Source: Bacteroidota bacterium (lineage in GTDB: Bacteria > Bacteroidota > Bacteroidia > Flavobacteriales > Flavobacteriaceae). From it: 64,000 bases of DNA. Made by a program: the position numbers and the translations under genes. The stretch spans positions 248,001 to 312,000 of the forward strand of contig JAQCDS010000001.1 in assembly GCA_027620655.1 (NCBI GenBank), in the 5' to 3' direction. How positions within the stretch are numbered: the stretch's first letter is position 1; every line of letters begins with the position of its first letter. Below the pieces are notes generated by a model. It searched no databases. It had not been told where the DNA came from and was given only the letters and a program-made list of their open reading frames with translations. This document shows, piece by piece, positions 1 to 7,892 of the stretch.

Positions 1-262
1 ATTGATTGCCAAGCCCCTCGCCTTTACTCGCCCCTTTCACCAATCCAGCAATATCCACAATTTCTACAGTGGCTGGGATTACTTTTTCTGGGCTTACTAG
101 GGATTCTAATTTAGAAAGTCTAGGGTCTGGAACATTGACCACACCAACGTTTGGCTCAATGGTACAAAATGGAAAATTAGCACTTTGTGCTTTGGCGTTT
201 GATAAACAATTAAAAAGTGTTGATTTTCCAACATTGGGCAATCCAACGATTCCTGCTTTCAT
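1..262 (-). CDS. ychF: YchF family GTPase, N-terminal part (gene runs off the window start)
   Basis: This is the first 87 codons of the redox-regulated, ribosome-associated ATPase/GTPase YchF (Obg-like family). Reading the minus strand from the ATG at 262, the protein begins [17 protein letters not shown]. The P-loop GLPNVGKST lies at residues 7-15, followed by [11 protein letters not shown] (switch I) and [14 protein letters not shown] (the G3 region typical of YchF, in place of DTAG). The rest of the gene lies upstream of base 1. A consensus TAnnTTTG promoter element sits about 20 bases before the ATG. It is transcribed in the same direction as the ferredoxin gene on its other side but has its own promoter. 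The family call is firm because the G1-G3 sequence is nearly diagnostic; only the missing C-terminal TGS domain cannot be seen. Confidence 0.95.
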   Translation of the reverse strand, partial: MKAGIVGLPNVGKSTLFNCLSNAKAQSANFPFCTIEPNVGVVNVPDPRLSKLESLVSPEKVIPATVEIVDIAGLVKGASKGEGLGNQ

Positions 263-280
263 AAAAATATATTTTGAGTG

Positions 281-288
281 CAAAAGTA
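281..288 (-). promoter_or_regulatory. -7 promoter element of ychF
   Basis: On the minus strand this reads TACTTTTG, an exact match to the Bacteroidota -7 element TAnnTTTG, 18 bases before the ychF ATG. This gives a short leader of roughly a dozen bases. Assigned by pattern and position only. Confidence 0.55.
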
Positions 289-334
289 CATAAATGAAGT
301 ATTATTTACATTAAAAAGAATACAGTATGATATC

Positions 335-688
335 TTAATCCTCTGGATGCATAAAACGTTGTTTCCCCAAAAGCACCTCTTCGGTTTCAATGTTGTTTTC
401 GTCTGGGACACAACAATCTACAGGACATACCGCCGCACATTGTGGCTCTTCATGGAAGCCCATACACTCGGTGCATTTATCGGGAACAATAAAATAATAT
501 TCGTCACTAATAGGTATTTGTGCCTCATCGGCATCAACTTGCTTACCATTTGGTAAAACTATTTGCCCTTCTAAACTTGTACCATCGTTATAGCGCCAAT
601 CGTCTGCACCTTCATAAATGGCAGTATTTGGACATTCGGGCTCACAAGCGCCACAATTAATACATTCATCAGTGATTATAATTGCCAT
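335..688 (-). CDS. 4Fe-4S dicluster ferredoxin
   Basis: This 117-residue soluble ferredoxin carries two [4Fe-4S] clusters and acts as a one-electron carrier in the cytoplasm. Cluster I ligands are C9, C12 and C15 with C19 in the N-terminal CxxCxxCxxxCP motif. The second set is C72-x2-C75-x8-C84-x3-C88, with the enlarged eight-residue spacing seen in Allochromatium-type ferredoxins, followed by two more cysteines (C92, C93). The middle insert (residues 25-65) is acidic. It is divergent from the LuxC-type acyl-CoA reductase gene, and the two start codons are 70 bases apart. Shared regulation or a redox partnership is plausible but not shown. The partner enzyme cannot be named from the sequence. 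Confidence 0.9.
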   Translation of the reverse strand: MAIIITDECINCGACEPECPNTAIYEGADDWRYNDGTSLEGQIVLPNGKQVDADEAQIPISDEYYFIVPDKCTECMGFHEEPQCAAVCPVDCCVPDENNIETEEVLLGKQRFMHPED

Positions 689-714
689 AGTCGTTTTTTC
701 GAATATTTATTAAC

Positions 715-722
715 TAAATTTG
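715..722 (+). promoter_or_regulatory. -7 promoter element of the acyl-CoA reductase gene
   Basis: TAAATTTG is an exact TAnnTTTG match 36 bases before the ATG at 759. The last three bases (TTG, 720-722) form an in-frame start-like codon that would add 13 residues to the protein. Because it is part of the promoter box, that codon should not be the translation start. Confidence 0.6.
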
Positions 723-758
723 CACAAAATTAACGCCAATATTACGTTTAAACAAATT

Positions 759-1820
759 ATGAATCATAAAAAAAATATAATAAGTGCTCTTGTAGAATTG
801 GGTGTTTTTTTAAGCCAATTTTCCTCAAAGGATTACAAAAAATCAAAGGATACACGCCACAACGATTTATTTTTTGATGGATTCAAACATCAGCTTAAAT
901 TGGCCGAAGCGCATAATGGGTGGTTTACAAAAGAGAATTTATGCTTTGCCCTTAACCAATGGAGTGTGTTACTCCAAAAAGAGCATCTCGAAAAATGGCT
1001 TGCCTCCTATTCTATTCCTACAATAACCCCAAAGAATATCGCCATTATTATGGCTGGAAATATTCCTCTTGTTGGGTTTCATGATTTTTTATCCGCTTTG
1101 GTTTGTGGACATAAAATAACCATCAAACAATCCTCCAACGATAAACATCTATTGCCGTTTTTAGCGGCCTATTTAATGCATATTGAACCCTCTATTAAAG
1201 GAACTATTGAGTTTACAGAGGAACGTCTCGAAGATTTTGATGCTGTTATTGCTACAGGAAGCGATAATACGGCGCGCTATTTTGAATATTATTTTAAAAA
1301 CAAACCCTCTATCATCAGAAAAAATAGAAATTCTGTAGCGGTACTCACAGGTCATGAAACTCCTGAAGACTTAGAAGCATTAACTGAGGATATATTCCGA
1401 TATTATGGTTTGGGATGCCGAAGTGTTTCTAAACTTTTTGTGCCAAATGATTATGATTTTGATGCCTTTTTTAATGCCGTATATGAGTGGCATCCTATCA
1501 TGAATAGTGCAAAATATGCTAACAATTACGATTACAATAAAGCGGTGTATTTGATGAGTGAGTTTGATTTGTTGGAAAATGGTTTTTTGATGCTCAAAGA
1601 AGATCAACACTATGCGTCTCCAATTGCTACTTTGTTTTATGAATTCTATGATGATATTGAAAACTTAAAGTCAAAAATCCAAAAAGATAGCGAGCTCATT
1701 CAATGTGTAGTTTCTCGAGATTTTATGCCAAATGAAGTTGGTTTTGGAACAACACAACTTCCAAAATTAAGCGATTATGCCGATCAAAAAGATACTGTTG
1801 ATTTCTTGTTGAAAATATAA
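759..1820 (+). CDS. LuxC family acyl-CoA reductase
   Basis: The 353-residue protein belongs to the LuxC/acyl-CoA reductase branch of the aldehyde dehydrogenase superfamily, which reduces acyl-CoA or acyl groups to aldehydes with NAD(P)H. Visible landmarks are NIPLVGFHD at about residues 101-109, the VIATGSDNTARYFEYYF stretch (nucleotide-binding region), and YGLGCRSVSKLF, whose C220 is the best candidate catalytic cysteine. There is no bioluminescence operon here; Flavobacteriaceae commonly carry a lone copy whose physiological substrate is unknown. The ATG at 759 is chosen because an upstream in-frame TTG at 720 lies inside the promoter box. The ferredoxin gene is divergent and serC follows in the same direction after 87 bases. 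Confidence 0.85.
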   Translation: MNHKKNIISALVELGVFLSQFSSKDYKKSKDTRHNDLFFDGFKHQLKLAEAHNGWFTKENLCFALNQWSVLLQKEHLEKWLASYSIPTITPKNIAIIMAGNIPLVGFHDFLSALVCGHKITIKQSSNDKHLLPFLAAYLMHIEPSIKGTIEFTEERLEDFDAVIATGSDNTARYFEYYFKNKPSIIRKNRNSVAVLTGHETPEDLEALTEDIFRYYGLGCRSVSKLFVPNDYDFDAFFNAVYEWHPIMNSAKYANNYDYNKAVYLMSEFDLLENGFLMLKEDQHYASPIATLFYEFYDDIENLKSKIQKDSELIQCVVSRDFMPNEVGFGTTQLPKLSDYADQKDTVDFLLKI

Positions 1821-1865
1821 CATAATATTATTATATTTTTTTATCTGATATCAATAATTAATTCG

Positions 1866-1895
1866 CACCTTTGTAGCTTAATTTTTTAAAAGCTA
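1866..1895 (+). promoter_or_regulatory. Weak promoter box and leader hairpin before serC
   Basis: CACCTTTG at 1866-1873 matches seven of eight positions of TAnnTTTG. It is followed directly by the inverted repeat TAGCTT (1874-1879) and AAGCTA (1890-1895), which would form a small hairpin in the 5' leader. The hairpin is short and AT-rich, so any role is speculative. Confidence 0.3.
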
Positions 1896-1907
1896 AAAAC
1901 TCACCAA

Positions 1908-2969
1908 ATGAAAAGACATAATTTTAGCGCTGGACCCTGCGTTTTACCTCAAGAGGTTATGGAAAAATCTGCGCAAGCAGTATTGGATTTTGACAACGGC
2001 CTTTCGCTTATTGAAATTTCCCACAGAAGCAAAGCCTTTGTAGACATTATGGAAAATGCACGTGCGCTAGTCCTCGAACTTTTGGGTTTGGAAGGTATGG
2101 GTTACAAAGTGTTATTTTTACAAGGTGGTGCAAGCACTCAATTTTTGGCAGTTGCGCTTAATCTCTTGGAAAAGCGAGCAGCATATCTAAACACAGGAAC
2201 TTGGAGTGATAAAGCAATTAAAGAAGCCCGTATTTTTGATGATATTACAGAAGTAGCTTCATCAAAAGATGCAAACTACAACTATATTCCAAAAGGATAT
2301 GACATTCCATCAGATCACGATTATTTCCATTGTACGTCCAACAATACTATTTTTGGAACTCAAATTAAAGATTTTCCAGACTGCGATATCCCATTGGTTT
2401 GCGATATGAGTAGTGATATTTTCTCGCGTACTTTAGACTTTTCAAAATTTGGATTAATCTATGCAGGAGCACAAAAAAACATGGGCCCTGCTGGAACAAC
2501 ATTGGTTGTTGTTAGAGAAGATATTTTAGGAAAAGTATCACGTAAAATCCCATCGATGATGGATTATAAAGTACACATCAGTAAAGGCAGTATGTTTAAT
2601 ACTCCACCTGTTTTTCCTGTGTATGCTTCTATGCTTAACTTGGAATGGTTAAAGAATTTAGGTGGAATAGAAGCCATCGAAAAAGAAAATGAAAAGAAAG
2701 CACAACTTATATATTCAGAAATAGATTTAAACCCATTATTTAATGGTTTTGCTGCCAAAGCAGACCGTTCAACAATGAACGCCACATTTACCTTAGCCAA
2801 CGAAAATTTAAAGGAAACTTTTGATGCCATGTGGCAAGACGCTGGTATCAACGGATTGAATGGTCACAGAAGTGTGGGGGGTTACAGAGCCTCTATGTAC
2901 AATGCACTAACGCTAGAAAGTGTTCAGGTTTTGGTTGAAATTATGAGTGAATTAGAACGTAAAGCATAA
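1908..2969 (+). CDS. serC: Phosphoserine aminotransferase
   Basis: SerC converts 3-phosphohydroxypyruvate plus glutamate to 3-phosphoserine plus 2-oxoglutarate, the second step of serine synthesis; the same enzyme can act on the pyridoxal phosphate precursor. The protein has 353 residues, normal for the family. It begins with the hallmark FSAGPCVLP, contains the GGAST phosphate-binding segment near residues 73-77, and has the PLP lysine K190 in AGAQKNMGPAG. The C-terminal HRSVGGYRASMYNA segment is the usual substrate-binding end. Only five bases separate its stop codon from serA, so the two are almost certainly one transcript. No serB phosphatase is present nearby. The call is secure. Confidence 0.97.
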   Translation: MKRHNFSAGPCVLPQEVMEKSAQAVLDFDNGLSLIEISHRSKAFVDIMENARALVLELLGLEGMGYKVLFLQGGASTQFLAVALNLLEKRAAYLNTGTWSDKAIKEARIFDDITEVASSKDANYNYIPKGYDIPSDHDYFHCTSNNTIFGTQIKDFPDCDIPLVCDMSSDIFSRTLDFSKFGLIYAGAQKNMGPAGTTLVVVREDILGKVSRKIPSMMDYKVHISKGSMFNTPPVFPVYASMLNLEWLKNLGGIEAIEKENEKKAQLIYSEIDLNPLFNGFAAKADRSTMNATFTLANENLKETFDAMWQDAGINGLNGHRSVGGYRASMYNALTLESVQVLVEIMSELERKA

Positions 2970-2974
2970 AAAAC

Positions 2975-3925
2975 ATGAAAATATTAGCAAATGACGGTAT
3001 TTCTCCAAATGGTGTAGAAGAATTAGAAGCCGCTGGATTTGAGGTAAGTACAACGACGGTTGCCCAAGAACAACTTGAAAATTACATCAATAGCGAAAAC
3101 ATTTCTGTCCTTTTGGTACGAAGTGCCACTAAAGTTCGTAAAGATTTGATTGACGCTTGTCCAAGTCTAAAAATCATTGGACGAGGTGGTGTTGGAATGG
3201 ATAACATTGATATCGATTATGCCAGAGAAAAAGGGTTACATGTCATCAACACTCCTGCAGCTTCTTCAGAATCCGTAGCAGAATTGGTTTTTGCACACTT
3301 GTTTTCTGGTGTACGTTTTTTATATGACTCTAACCGAAATATGCCACTAGATGGGGATTCAAAATTTAAAGCATTAAAAAAGGCCTATGCCAAAGGAACA
3401 GAGCTTCGTGGTAAAACTTTGGGTGTAATTGGTTTTGGACGAATAGGTCAAGCCACTGCCAAAATTGGTTTAGGACTAGGAATGAAGGTCGTTGCTTTTG
3501 ATCCATTTATGGAAAAAGCATCTGTAACTGTTCCGTTCTTTGACGGGCAATCTGTAACGTTTAATATTACTATTGACAGCAAAGAAGATGTATTAAAACA
3601 AGCTGACTTTTTAACCCTACATGTTCCTGCACAAAAAGAATTTGTGATTGGAAAAGCAGAACTTGAGCTCATGAAAGATGGTGCAGGGTTGATTAATGCT
3701 GCTCGTGGTGGTGTTGTCGATGAAGTGGCCATGGTAGAGGCTTTAAAATCTGGAAAACTTGCTTTTGCGGGAGTAGACACTTTTGAAAATGAACCAACAC
3801 CTGCTATTCAAGTTTTAATGACACCAAATGTATCGCTAACCCCACATATTGGTGCAGCTACAACACAAGCACAAGAACGTATTGGTTCTGAATTGGCAAC
3901 GCAGATTATTTCTATTTTAAAATAA
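2975..3925 (+). CDS. serA: D-3-phosphoglycerate dehydrogenase (short form, no ACT domain)
   Basis: This D-2-hydroxyacid dehydrogenase family protein of 316 residues would oxidise 3-phosphoglycerate with NAD+, feeding the product to SerC. The assignment rests on its place immediately after serC plus the family motifs: VRSATKVRKDLID near the N-terminus, the NAD-binding GVIGFGRIGQATA at about residue 150, the catalytic arginine region NAARGGVVDE, and the catalytic HIGAAT near residue 290. It lacks the C-terminal ACT/ASB regulatory domains, so serine feedback inhibition of the E. coli type is not expected. Another 2-hydroxyacid substrate is possible for the family in general. A palindrome and a terminator follow the stop codon. 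Confidence 0.92.
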   Translation: MKILANDGISPNGVEELEAAGFEVSTTTVAQEQLENYINSENISVLLVRSATKVRKDLIDACPSLKIIGRGGVGMDNIDIDYAREKGLHVINTPAASSESVAELVFAHLFSGVRFLYDSNRNMPLDGDSKFKALKKAYAKGTELRGKTLGVIGFGRIGQATAKIGLGLGMKVVAFDPFMEKASVTVPFFDGQSVTFNITIDSKEDVLKQADFLTLHVPAQKEFVIGKAELELMKDGAGLINAARGGVVDEVAMVEALKSGKLAFAGVDTFENEPTPAIQVLMTPNVSLTPHIGAATTQAQERIGSELATQIISILK

Positions 3926-3928
3926 CTA

Positions 3929-3944
3929 TTGAAATATATTTCAA
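3929..3944. repeat. 16-bp perfect palindrome, copy 1
   Basis: TTGAAATATATTTCAA is a perfect palindrome lying three bases after the serA stop codon. The same 16 bases occur again at 25963-25978, in front of a beta-barrel gene. This may be a regulator-binding site, or chance in AT-rich DNA. Confidence 0.5.
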
Positions 3945-3960
3945 CTTCTTAAATTTATAA

Positions 3961-3992
3961 AAATCCTAACTATTTGTTGGGATTTTTTTTAT
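3961..3992 (+). terminator. Rho-independent terminator after serCA
   Basis: AAATCCTAAC and GTTGGGATTT form a ten-base stem (one G-T pair) around a five-base loop, followed by a run of T. It sits 36 bases after the serA stop codon and ends the serC-serA transcript before the DUF937 gene. Confidence 0.8.
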
Positions 3993-4021
3993 ATTGCAAT
4001 TGCCCAATAATATACAAATCT

Positions 4022-4654
4022 ATGTCAGGACTTATGAACTTGCTTGGTGGGGATTTAGGAAAATCACTTATCGAGGGCTTGTCGAGCCAAACAGGACAAT
4101 CAAAATCAAATACAAGTAATTTATTAAATATGGCCATGCCTGTACTTATGCAAGCCATGCAACGCAATGCAGCAACTCCAAAAGGTGCATCGGGTCTTTT
4201 GGGAGCATTAACTAAAAAACATGATGGTAGTATTTTGGATAATTTGAAAGCTACTTTTTCGGGATCAAATTCAAGTACTATTGAACAAGACGGAGATAAA
4301 ATTCTAGGACACGTTTTTGGAAATCGACAACAAAATGTTCAAAATGCGCTTAGTAAACAATCTGGGGTTGATGCGTCATCAGTTGGAAGAATTCTTAAAT
4401 TGGCAGCTCCAGTTGTTATGGGGCTTTTAGGTAGACAACAACGCCAATCGCCTATAAACGATGGCAATGGCCTAATAAATATGTTAGGAGGTCTTATTGG
4501 TGGAAATTTTCATAATGAAAAACAAAGCTTTTTTGAATCTATTTTAGACGCTGACAATGATGGCTCAATCATTGACGATGTGGCAGGAGCTGTTCTTGGA
4601 AAAAGTAACAGTGGTCTTGGAGGGATACTTGGAAAGCTGTTTAACAAAAAATAA
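4022..4654 (+). CDS. DUF937 domain protein
   Basis: This 210-residue protein of unknown function matches the DUF937 family, recognised by the glycine/leucine-rich helices (MNLLGGDLGKSLIEGL at the N-terminus), the LGHVFG and ASSVGRILKLAAPVVMGLLGR stretch in the middle, and the C-terminal DNDGSIIDDVAGAVLG segment typical of the family. No signal peptide or membrane helix is evident and no catalytic motif is recognisable. The ATG at 4022 gives the usual family start; an upstream TTG extension would run back through the serA terminator and is unlikely. The family is often found as a single gene near serCA in Flavobacteriaceae, but no functional link to serine synthesis is known to me. Confidence 0.85.
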   Translation: MSGLMNLLGGDLGKSLIEGLSSQTGQSKSNTSNLLNMAMPVLMQAMQRNAATPKGASGLLGALTKKHDGSILDNLKATFSGSNSSTIEQDGDKILGHVFGNRQQNVQNALSKQSGVDASSVGRILKLAAPVVMGLLGRQQRQSPINDGNGLINMLGGLIGGNFHNEKQSFFESILDADNDGSIIDDVAGAVLGKSNSGLGGILGKLFNKK

Positions 4655-4677
4655 AGAAAAATAGCTTCATAAAGTAT

Positions 4678-4685
4678 TATATTTG
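4678..4685 (+). promoter_or_regulatory. -7 promoter element, near-leaderless gene
   Basis: TATATTTG matches TAnnTTTG exactly and ends only five bases before the ATG at 4691. The transcript would have almost no leader. Assigned by pattern and position. Confidence 0.5.
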
Positions 4686-4690
4686 CGGGC

Positions 4691-5197
4691 ATGAAAAATC
4701 GCATTAATACTTTTAAATTAAATTGGGAAATCAGTAAAAATTGGCAACTCCTCTATCCTTTTTTAGGAATGATAATTTCCTTTTTTTTAGGGTATAGATT
4801 TGCCATTAAAATTTTCAGATATAATTTTTGGTTGCAACACCTTATGACTGTAGTATTGGGGTTTTCAATTCTTCAACTTTGTGTATTTTTCATAAAAAAA
4901 TTACAGCATAAATGGGTGGTCAATGCGCGTTGGGAACTCATACGTATTTTTATTGTTTTTGGCATCACAGGATCATCATCTGTTTTTGTAGGGCGACCTA
5001 TAATTAAATTATTAGGGGTTTCCATAGAAAATCTTGGACCAGTGTTGTATTGGGTTATTTTTTGTGTGGTAAGTTTGATATTTTACCAAATCTTATTAGT
5101 GTTTTGCGGGTGGCTTTTTGGGCAATTTGAATTCTTCTGGGATTTTGAAAAAAAAATGCTTAAAAGGCTTGGTTTTAGTCGATTTCTAGAAAAATAA
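4691..5197 (+). CDS. Integral membrane protein of unknown function
   Basis: I do not recognise a named family for this 168-residue protein. It has a positively charged N-terminal stretch (about 20 residues) and then four hydrophobic segments, roughly residues 23-43, 51-68, 82-103 and 115-142, consistent with a small polytopic inner-membrane protein. The basic C-terminus (KKMLKRLGFSRF) would sit in the cytoplasm. The pattern resembles small DUF-type flavobacterial membrane proteins with a WExSKNWQLLYP-like start. It is preceded by an exact promoter element. Its stop codon abuts the stop codon of the convergent 93-residue gene with no spacer. Confidence 0.7.
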   Translation: MKNRINTFKLNWEISKNWQLLYPFLGMIISFFLGYRFAIKIFRYNFWLQHLMTVVLGFSILQLCVFFIKKLQHKWVVNARWELIRIFIVFGITGSSSVFVGRPIIKLLGVSIENLGPVLYWVIFCVVSLIFYQILLVFCGWLFGQFEFFWDFEKKMLKRLGFSRFLEK

Positions 5198-5479
5198 CTA
5201 TTGTTCCCGAGAATCAACAGACGATTGATTCCAATAGGTATACATCCACATAATGGTGAAGGTGGGTACGATATCCAAAAAAGGAAGTGCTTCTTCAATA
5301 AAAACAAATATACCCGCTATTTTTCCTTTTTTACCTTCGTAAAGCTTAGTCATTAAATAGCCTGAAAGTGGTGCCCAAACAAAATCAAAAGGAGGAAAAA
5401 TAAAAGATACAAACCCTAGTAAATCAAAAATTAACCCTAAAATAAGTTTATGCTGTTTTTTTAATTTATTCCAATTCAT
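5198..5479 (-). CDS. Small membrane protein co-transcribed with msrA
   Basis: The function of this 93-residue protein is unknown. It shows two hydrophobic regions (about residues 13-42 and 54-80) with a conserved-looking motif FPPFDFVWAPLSGYLMTKLYEGKKGK between them and an acidic EEALPFLDIVPT in the second. Such proteins recur in Flavobacteriaceae as short hypothetical membrane proteins. Its ATG overlaps the msrA stop codon (ATGA), so translation is coupled and it belongs to the msrA transcript. It ends tail to tail with the preceding plus-strand gene. A role in envelope redox repair would be a guess from context only. Confidence 0.75.
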   Translation of the reverse strand: MNWNKLKKQHKLILGLIFDLLGFVSFIFPPFDFVWAPLSGYLMTKLYEGKKGKIAGIFVFIEEALPFLDIVPTFTIMWMYTYWNQSSVDSREQ

Positions 5480-6012
5480 TCTTTTGATTTCAACTTGCTT
5501 TTAAAACGTTGATTTAAAGTTTTTATTTTAGGTAAAATCACAAACTGACAATACGATTGGTTTGTATTTTGATCATAATAATCATGATGCTCCTCCTCGG
5601 CTTTATAAAATACGTCTAGAGGCGCCAAGGTTGTTACAATTGGATTTTCGAACACTTTAGATTCTTCCAAAAGTTCCATATAATTCTGAGCCGTTTCTTT
5701 TTGAGATTCATCAGTATAAAAAATTGCTGAACGGTATTGTGAACCCACATCATAGCCTTGACGGTTTAGTGTGGTGGGATTATGTGTGGCAAAGAATACT
5801 TCCAAAAGTGCTTGGTATTGAACTTCTGAAGCGTCATATTCAATTATTATTCCTTCTGCATGACCTGTACGCCCTTCGCAAACCTCGCGATATGCAGGAT
5901 TTTTAATAAACCCTCCAGTATATCCAGATTGTACACTAAGGACACCTTTTAAACGCTTAAAAACTGCCTCTGTACACCAAAAACACCCGCCACAAAACAC
6001 CGCTTTTTTCAT
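5476..6012 (-). CDS. msrA: Peptide-methionine (S)-S-oxide reductase
   Basis: MsrA reduces the S-epimer of methionine sulfoxide in proteins using thioredoxin as reductant. The 178-residue protein starts MKKAVFCGGCFWC; C10 in GCFWC is the catalytic cysteine. Downstream are SGYTGG, the GHAEG motif and YRSAIFY, then EDYHQ-like EEHHDYYDQN and the cofactor-proximal end, all normal for MsrA. No signal peptide is present, so it is cytoplasmic. An exact TAnnTTTG promoter lies 20 bases upstream. Its stop overlaps the start of a 93-residue membrane protein. Together with the two msrB genes at about 22.4-23.3 kb the window encodes both stereospecific activities. Confidence 0.96.
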   Translation of the reverse strand: MKKAVFCGGCFWCTEAVFKRLKGVLSVQSGYTGGFIKNPAYREVCEGRTGHAEGIIIEYDASEVQYQALLEVFFATHNPTTLNRQGYDVGSQYRSAIFYTDESQKETAQNYMELLEESKVFENPIVTTLAPLDVFYKAEEEHHDYYDQNTNQSYCQFVILPKIKTLNQRFKSKLKSKE

Positions 6013-6031
6013 TCTTTAATATTTTAAAAAT

Positions 6032-6039
6032 CAAAGTTA
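6032..6039 (-). promoter_or_regulatory. -7 promoter element of msrA
   Basis: On the minus strand this reads TAACTTTG, an exact TAnnTTTG match 19 bases before the msrA ATG. A TTTG that could act as the -33 element lies 23 bases further upstream (6063-6066). Confidence 0.6.
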
Positions 6040-6108
6040 ATGAAAAGTTGGCTTTAAAAAATCAAAATATGATTGCACATCAGCTTGGTATACTTTAAAT
6101 TTACAATT

Positions 6109-6771
6109 ATGATTCAAGCCAATAACATTCATAAATATTACGACGACCTTCATGTATTGAAAGGGATTAATTTAGATGTAAAAAAAAGTGAAATTATTTC
6201 TATTGTTGGAGCTTCGGGTGCTGGAAAAACAACTTTGCTACAAATTTTGGGCACACTTGATCATCCATCAAAAGCAGAAAATTCTTCTCTAATAATAAAC
6301 AATGTAGAAATCAAGGCATTGAATGAAAAAGAATTGTCGAAATTTAGAAACGAAAATTTAGGATTTATTTTTCAATTCCATCAACTTCTTCCAGAATTTA
6401 CTGCTATAGAAAATGTGTGTATTCCGGCTTTTATCAAAGGAGTTTCAGAAACAAAAGCTATAGAAAAGTCAAAAACATTGTTAGATTTTCTTGGATTGAG
6501 TCATCGTCTAAACCACAAACCAAATGAGCTTTCGGGAGGCGAACAACAACGTGTAGCCGTTGCTCGAGCGTTGATCAATGACCCTCTTGTTGTTTTAGCT
6601 GATGAGCCCTCAGGTAATTTGGACACTACTTCCGCCGAGCAATTACATCAATTGTTTTTTAAATTAAGAGATACATTTGGATATACATTTGTTTTGGTAA
6701 CTCATAACAAAGAATTAGCAAAAATGGCCGATAGAAAAATCACCATAACAGATGGACAAGTATCATCCTAA
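6109..6771 (+). CDS. LolD-type ABC transporter ATP-binding protein
   Basis: This 220-residue ATPase belongs to the LolD/MacB (FtsE-like) branch of ABC transporters, which power lipoprotein release or peptide/antibiotic export from the inner membrane. Motifs in order are Walker [12 protein letters not shown] (about residues 37-47), the Q-loop [14 protein letters not shown], the [15 protein letters not shown] signature (about 139-153), Walker [13 protein letters not shown], and the switch histidine in VTHNKE. The [16 protein letters not shown] string is typical of LolD. No permease gene is adjacent, as is usual for LolD in Bacteroidota. The ATG at 6109 is preferred over an upstream TTG. The next gene begins 20 bases before this stop codon. 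Confidence 0.88.
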   Translation: MIQANNIHKYYDDLHVLKGINLDVKKSEIISIVGASGAGKTTLLQILGTLDHPSKAENSSLIINNVEIKALNEKELSKFRNENLGFIFQFHQLLPEFTAIENVCIPAFIKGVSETKAIEKSKTLLDFLGLSHRLNHKPNELSGGEQQRVAVARALINDPLVVLADEPSGNLDTTSAEQLHQLFFKLRDTFGYTFVLVTHNKELAKMADRKITITDGQVSS

Positions 6772-7549
6772 ATGTTACAATGGTTTAAGTTTTGATGAAC
6801 TGAAACAGTTTTTAGAGGCAAAAGTTGAGCAGTACAATACCTCAAAATTTATTGAAACCGACCCCATTCAAATTCCACATTCATTTTCTAGAAAAGAAGA
6901 TATTGAAATTGCAGCGTTTTTGACTGCTACCATTGCTTGGGGAAAACGAAAAAGCATCATTAATAATGCTCAGCGTTTTATGACACTTATGGATAATGCG
7001 CCATATGATTTTGTGATGACCCATCAACCACAAGATTTGGAGGTATTTGATGGGTTTGTCCACCGAACATTCAACGCAATTGACGCCGTACAATTTATCA
7101 AAAGTTTACGGCATGTCTACACTAATTACAATGGTCTAGAATCAGTATTTAACAAAAATGTAAAGAACGACTCTTTACAGTTTTCTATTCACAAATTTAA
7201 AACTCTTTTTTTTGAGATTGAACACCCCAAAAGAACTCAAAAACATATTAGTGACCCCTTGAAAAACTCTGCTGCAAAACGACTTAATATGTTTTTACGA
7301 TGGATGGTTCGACCCAATGATACTGGGGTAGATTTTGGCTTGTGGCCAACGCTCTCCCCTTCACAACTCTCCTGCCCTCTAGATGTACATTCTGGTAATG
7401 TAGCACGAAAACTTGGTTTACTCAAACGAAAACAAAACGATGCAAAAGCATTGAAAGAATTAGACAAAAACTTGCGACTATTAGACGAAAAAGACCCTGT
7501 AAAATATGATTTTGCACTTTTTGGCTTGGGAGTTTTTGAAAGTTTTTAA
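6752..7549 (+). CDS. TIGR02757/DUF2400 family protein
   Basis: This 265-residue protein matches the Bacteroidota family TIGR02757 (DUF2400), whose function is not established. Landmarks are the N-terminal [45 protein letters not shown] near residues 47-73, [20 protein letters not shown] near 187-206, and the closing [22 protein letters not shown] and [16 protein letters not shown]. The helix-rich layout and the aspartate in LDVHSG have been compared with helix-hairpin-helix glycosylase-like folds, but no activity can be claimed. The start at 6752 overlaps the ABC ATPase stop by 20 bases, implying co-transcription; no other suitable start is available close by. Confidence 0.88.
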   Translation: MDKYHPKCYNGLSFDELKQFLEAKVEQYNTSKFIETDPIQIPHSFSRKEDIEIAAFLTATIAWGKRKSIINNAQRFMTLMDNAPYDFVMTHQPQDLEVFDGFVHRTFNAIDAVQFIKSLRHVYTNYNGLESVFNKNVKNDSLQFSIHKFKTLFFEIEHPKRTQKHISDPLKNSAAKRLNMFLRWMVRPNDTGVDFGLWPTLSPSQLSCPLDVHSGNVARKLGLLKRKQNDAKALKELDKNLRLLDEKDPVKYDFALFGLGVFESF

Positions 7550-7705
7550 TTTTTTTTTATAAATTTGTTAATCTGCTTGCCTCAGAAAATCAATTTTCTC
7601 AGAAAATATTCTTATTCGACGTGTTCGTTTTTGTCGTTGATTTGAGTGTTTGAAAGTGCGTATACAAGTTTAAGAACCTTTTTGTTGTTAAATTATAATT
7701 AGCAC

Positions 7706-7879
7706 ATGGAAACAATTGTTTTTATTTCTGATATAGCAACGATATTAATATATGCCTATTTCATATATTTATTAGTTAAAAAAATCAGAAAACCTAGAAC
7801 AAAAAAACGTTGGTTTTACCTTTTGATATTATTAGGAATTACACTTTTGGTAAGCAGACGATTATATGATTATTTATAA
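7706..7879 (+). CDS. 57-residue two-helix membrane microprotein
   Basis: This short reading frame encodes 57 residues: an N-terminal hydrophobic segment (about residues 4-23), a strongly basic loop KKIRKPRTKKR (25-35), and a second hydrophobic segment (37-49), then RRLYDYL. The hairpin layout with a basic cytoplasmic loop is what a genuine small inner-membrane protein looks like under the positive-inside rule. It lies 13 bases upstream of the DUF2071 gene in the same direction and is probably co-transcribed with it. I do not recognise the family. The 156 bases between it and the DUF2400 stop codon hold no other gene that I can see. Confidence 0.6.
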   Translation: METIVFISDIATILIYAYFIYLLVKKIRKPRTKKRWFYLLILLGITLLVSRRLYDYL

Positions 7880-7892
7880 TTAAATTACACAT

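Noticed and set aside
720-758. N-terminal extension of the acyl-CoA reductase from TTG at 720
   Set aside because: The TTG is the end of an exact TAnnTTTG promoter box, so transcription starts after it.
759-1820. Bioluminescence (lux) operon suggested by the LuxC-type gene
   Set aside because: No luxA, luxB, luxD or luxE gene is present; single LuxC-like reductases are normal in Flavobacteriaceae.
1874-1895. Hairpin in the serC leader as a riboswitch
   Set aside because: A six-base AT-rich stem is far too small for any known riboswitch class, and no conserved core sequence is visible.
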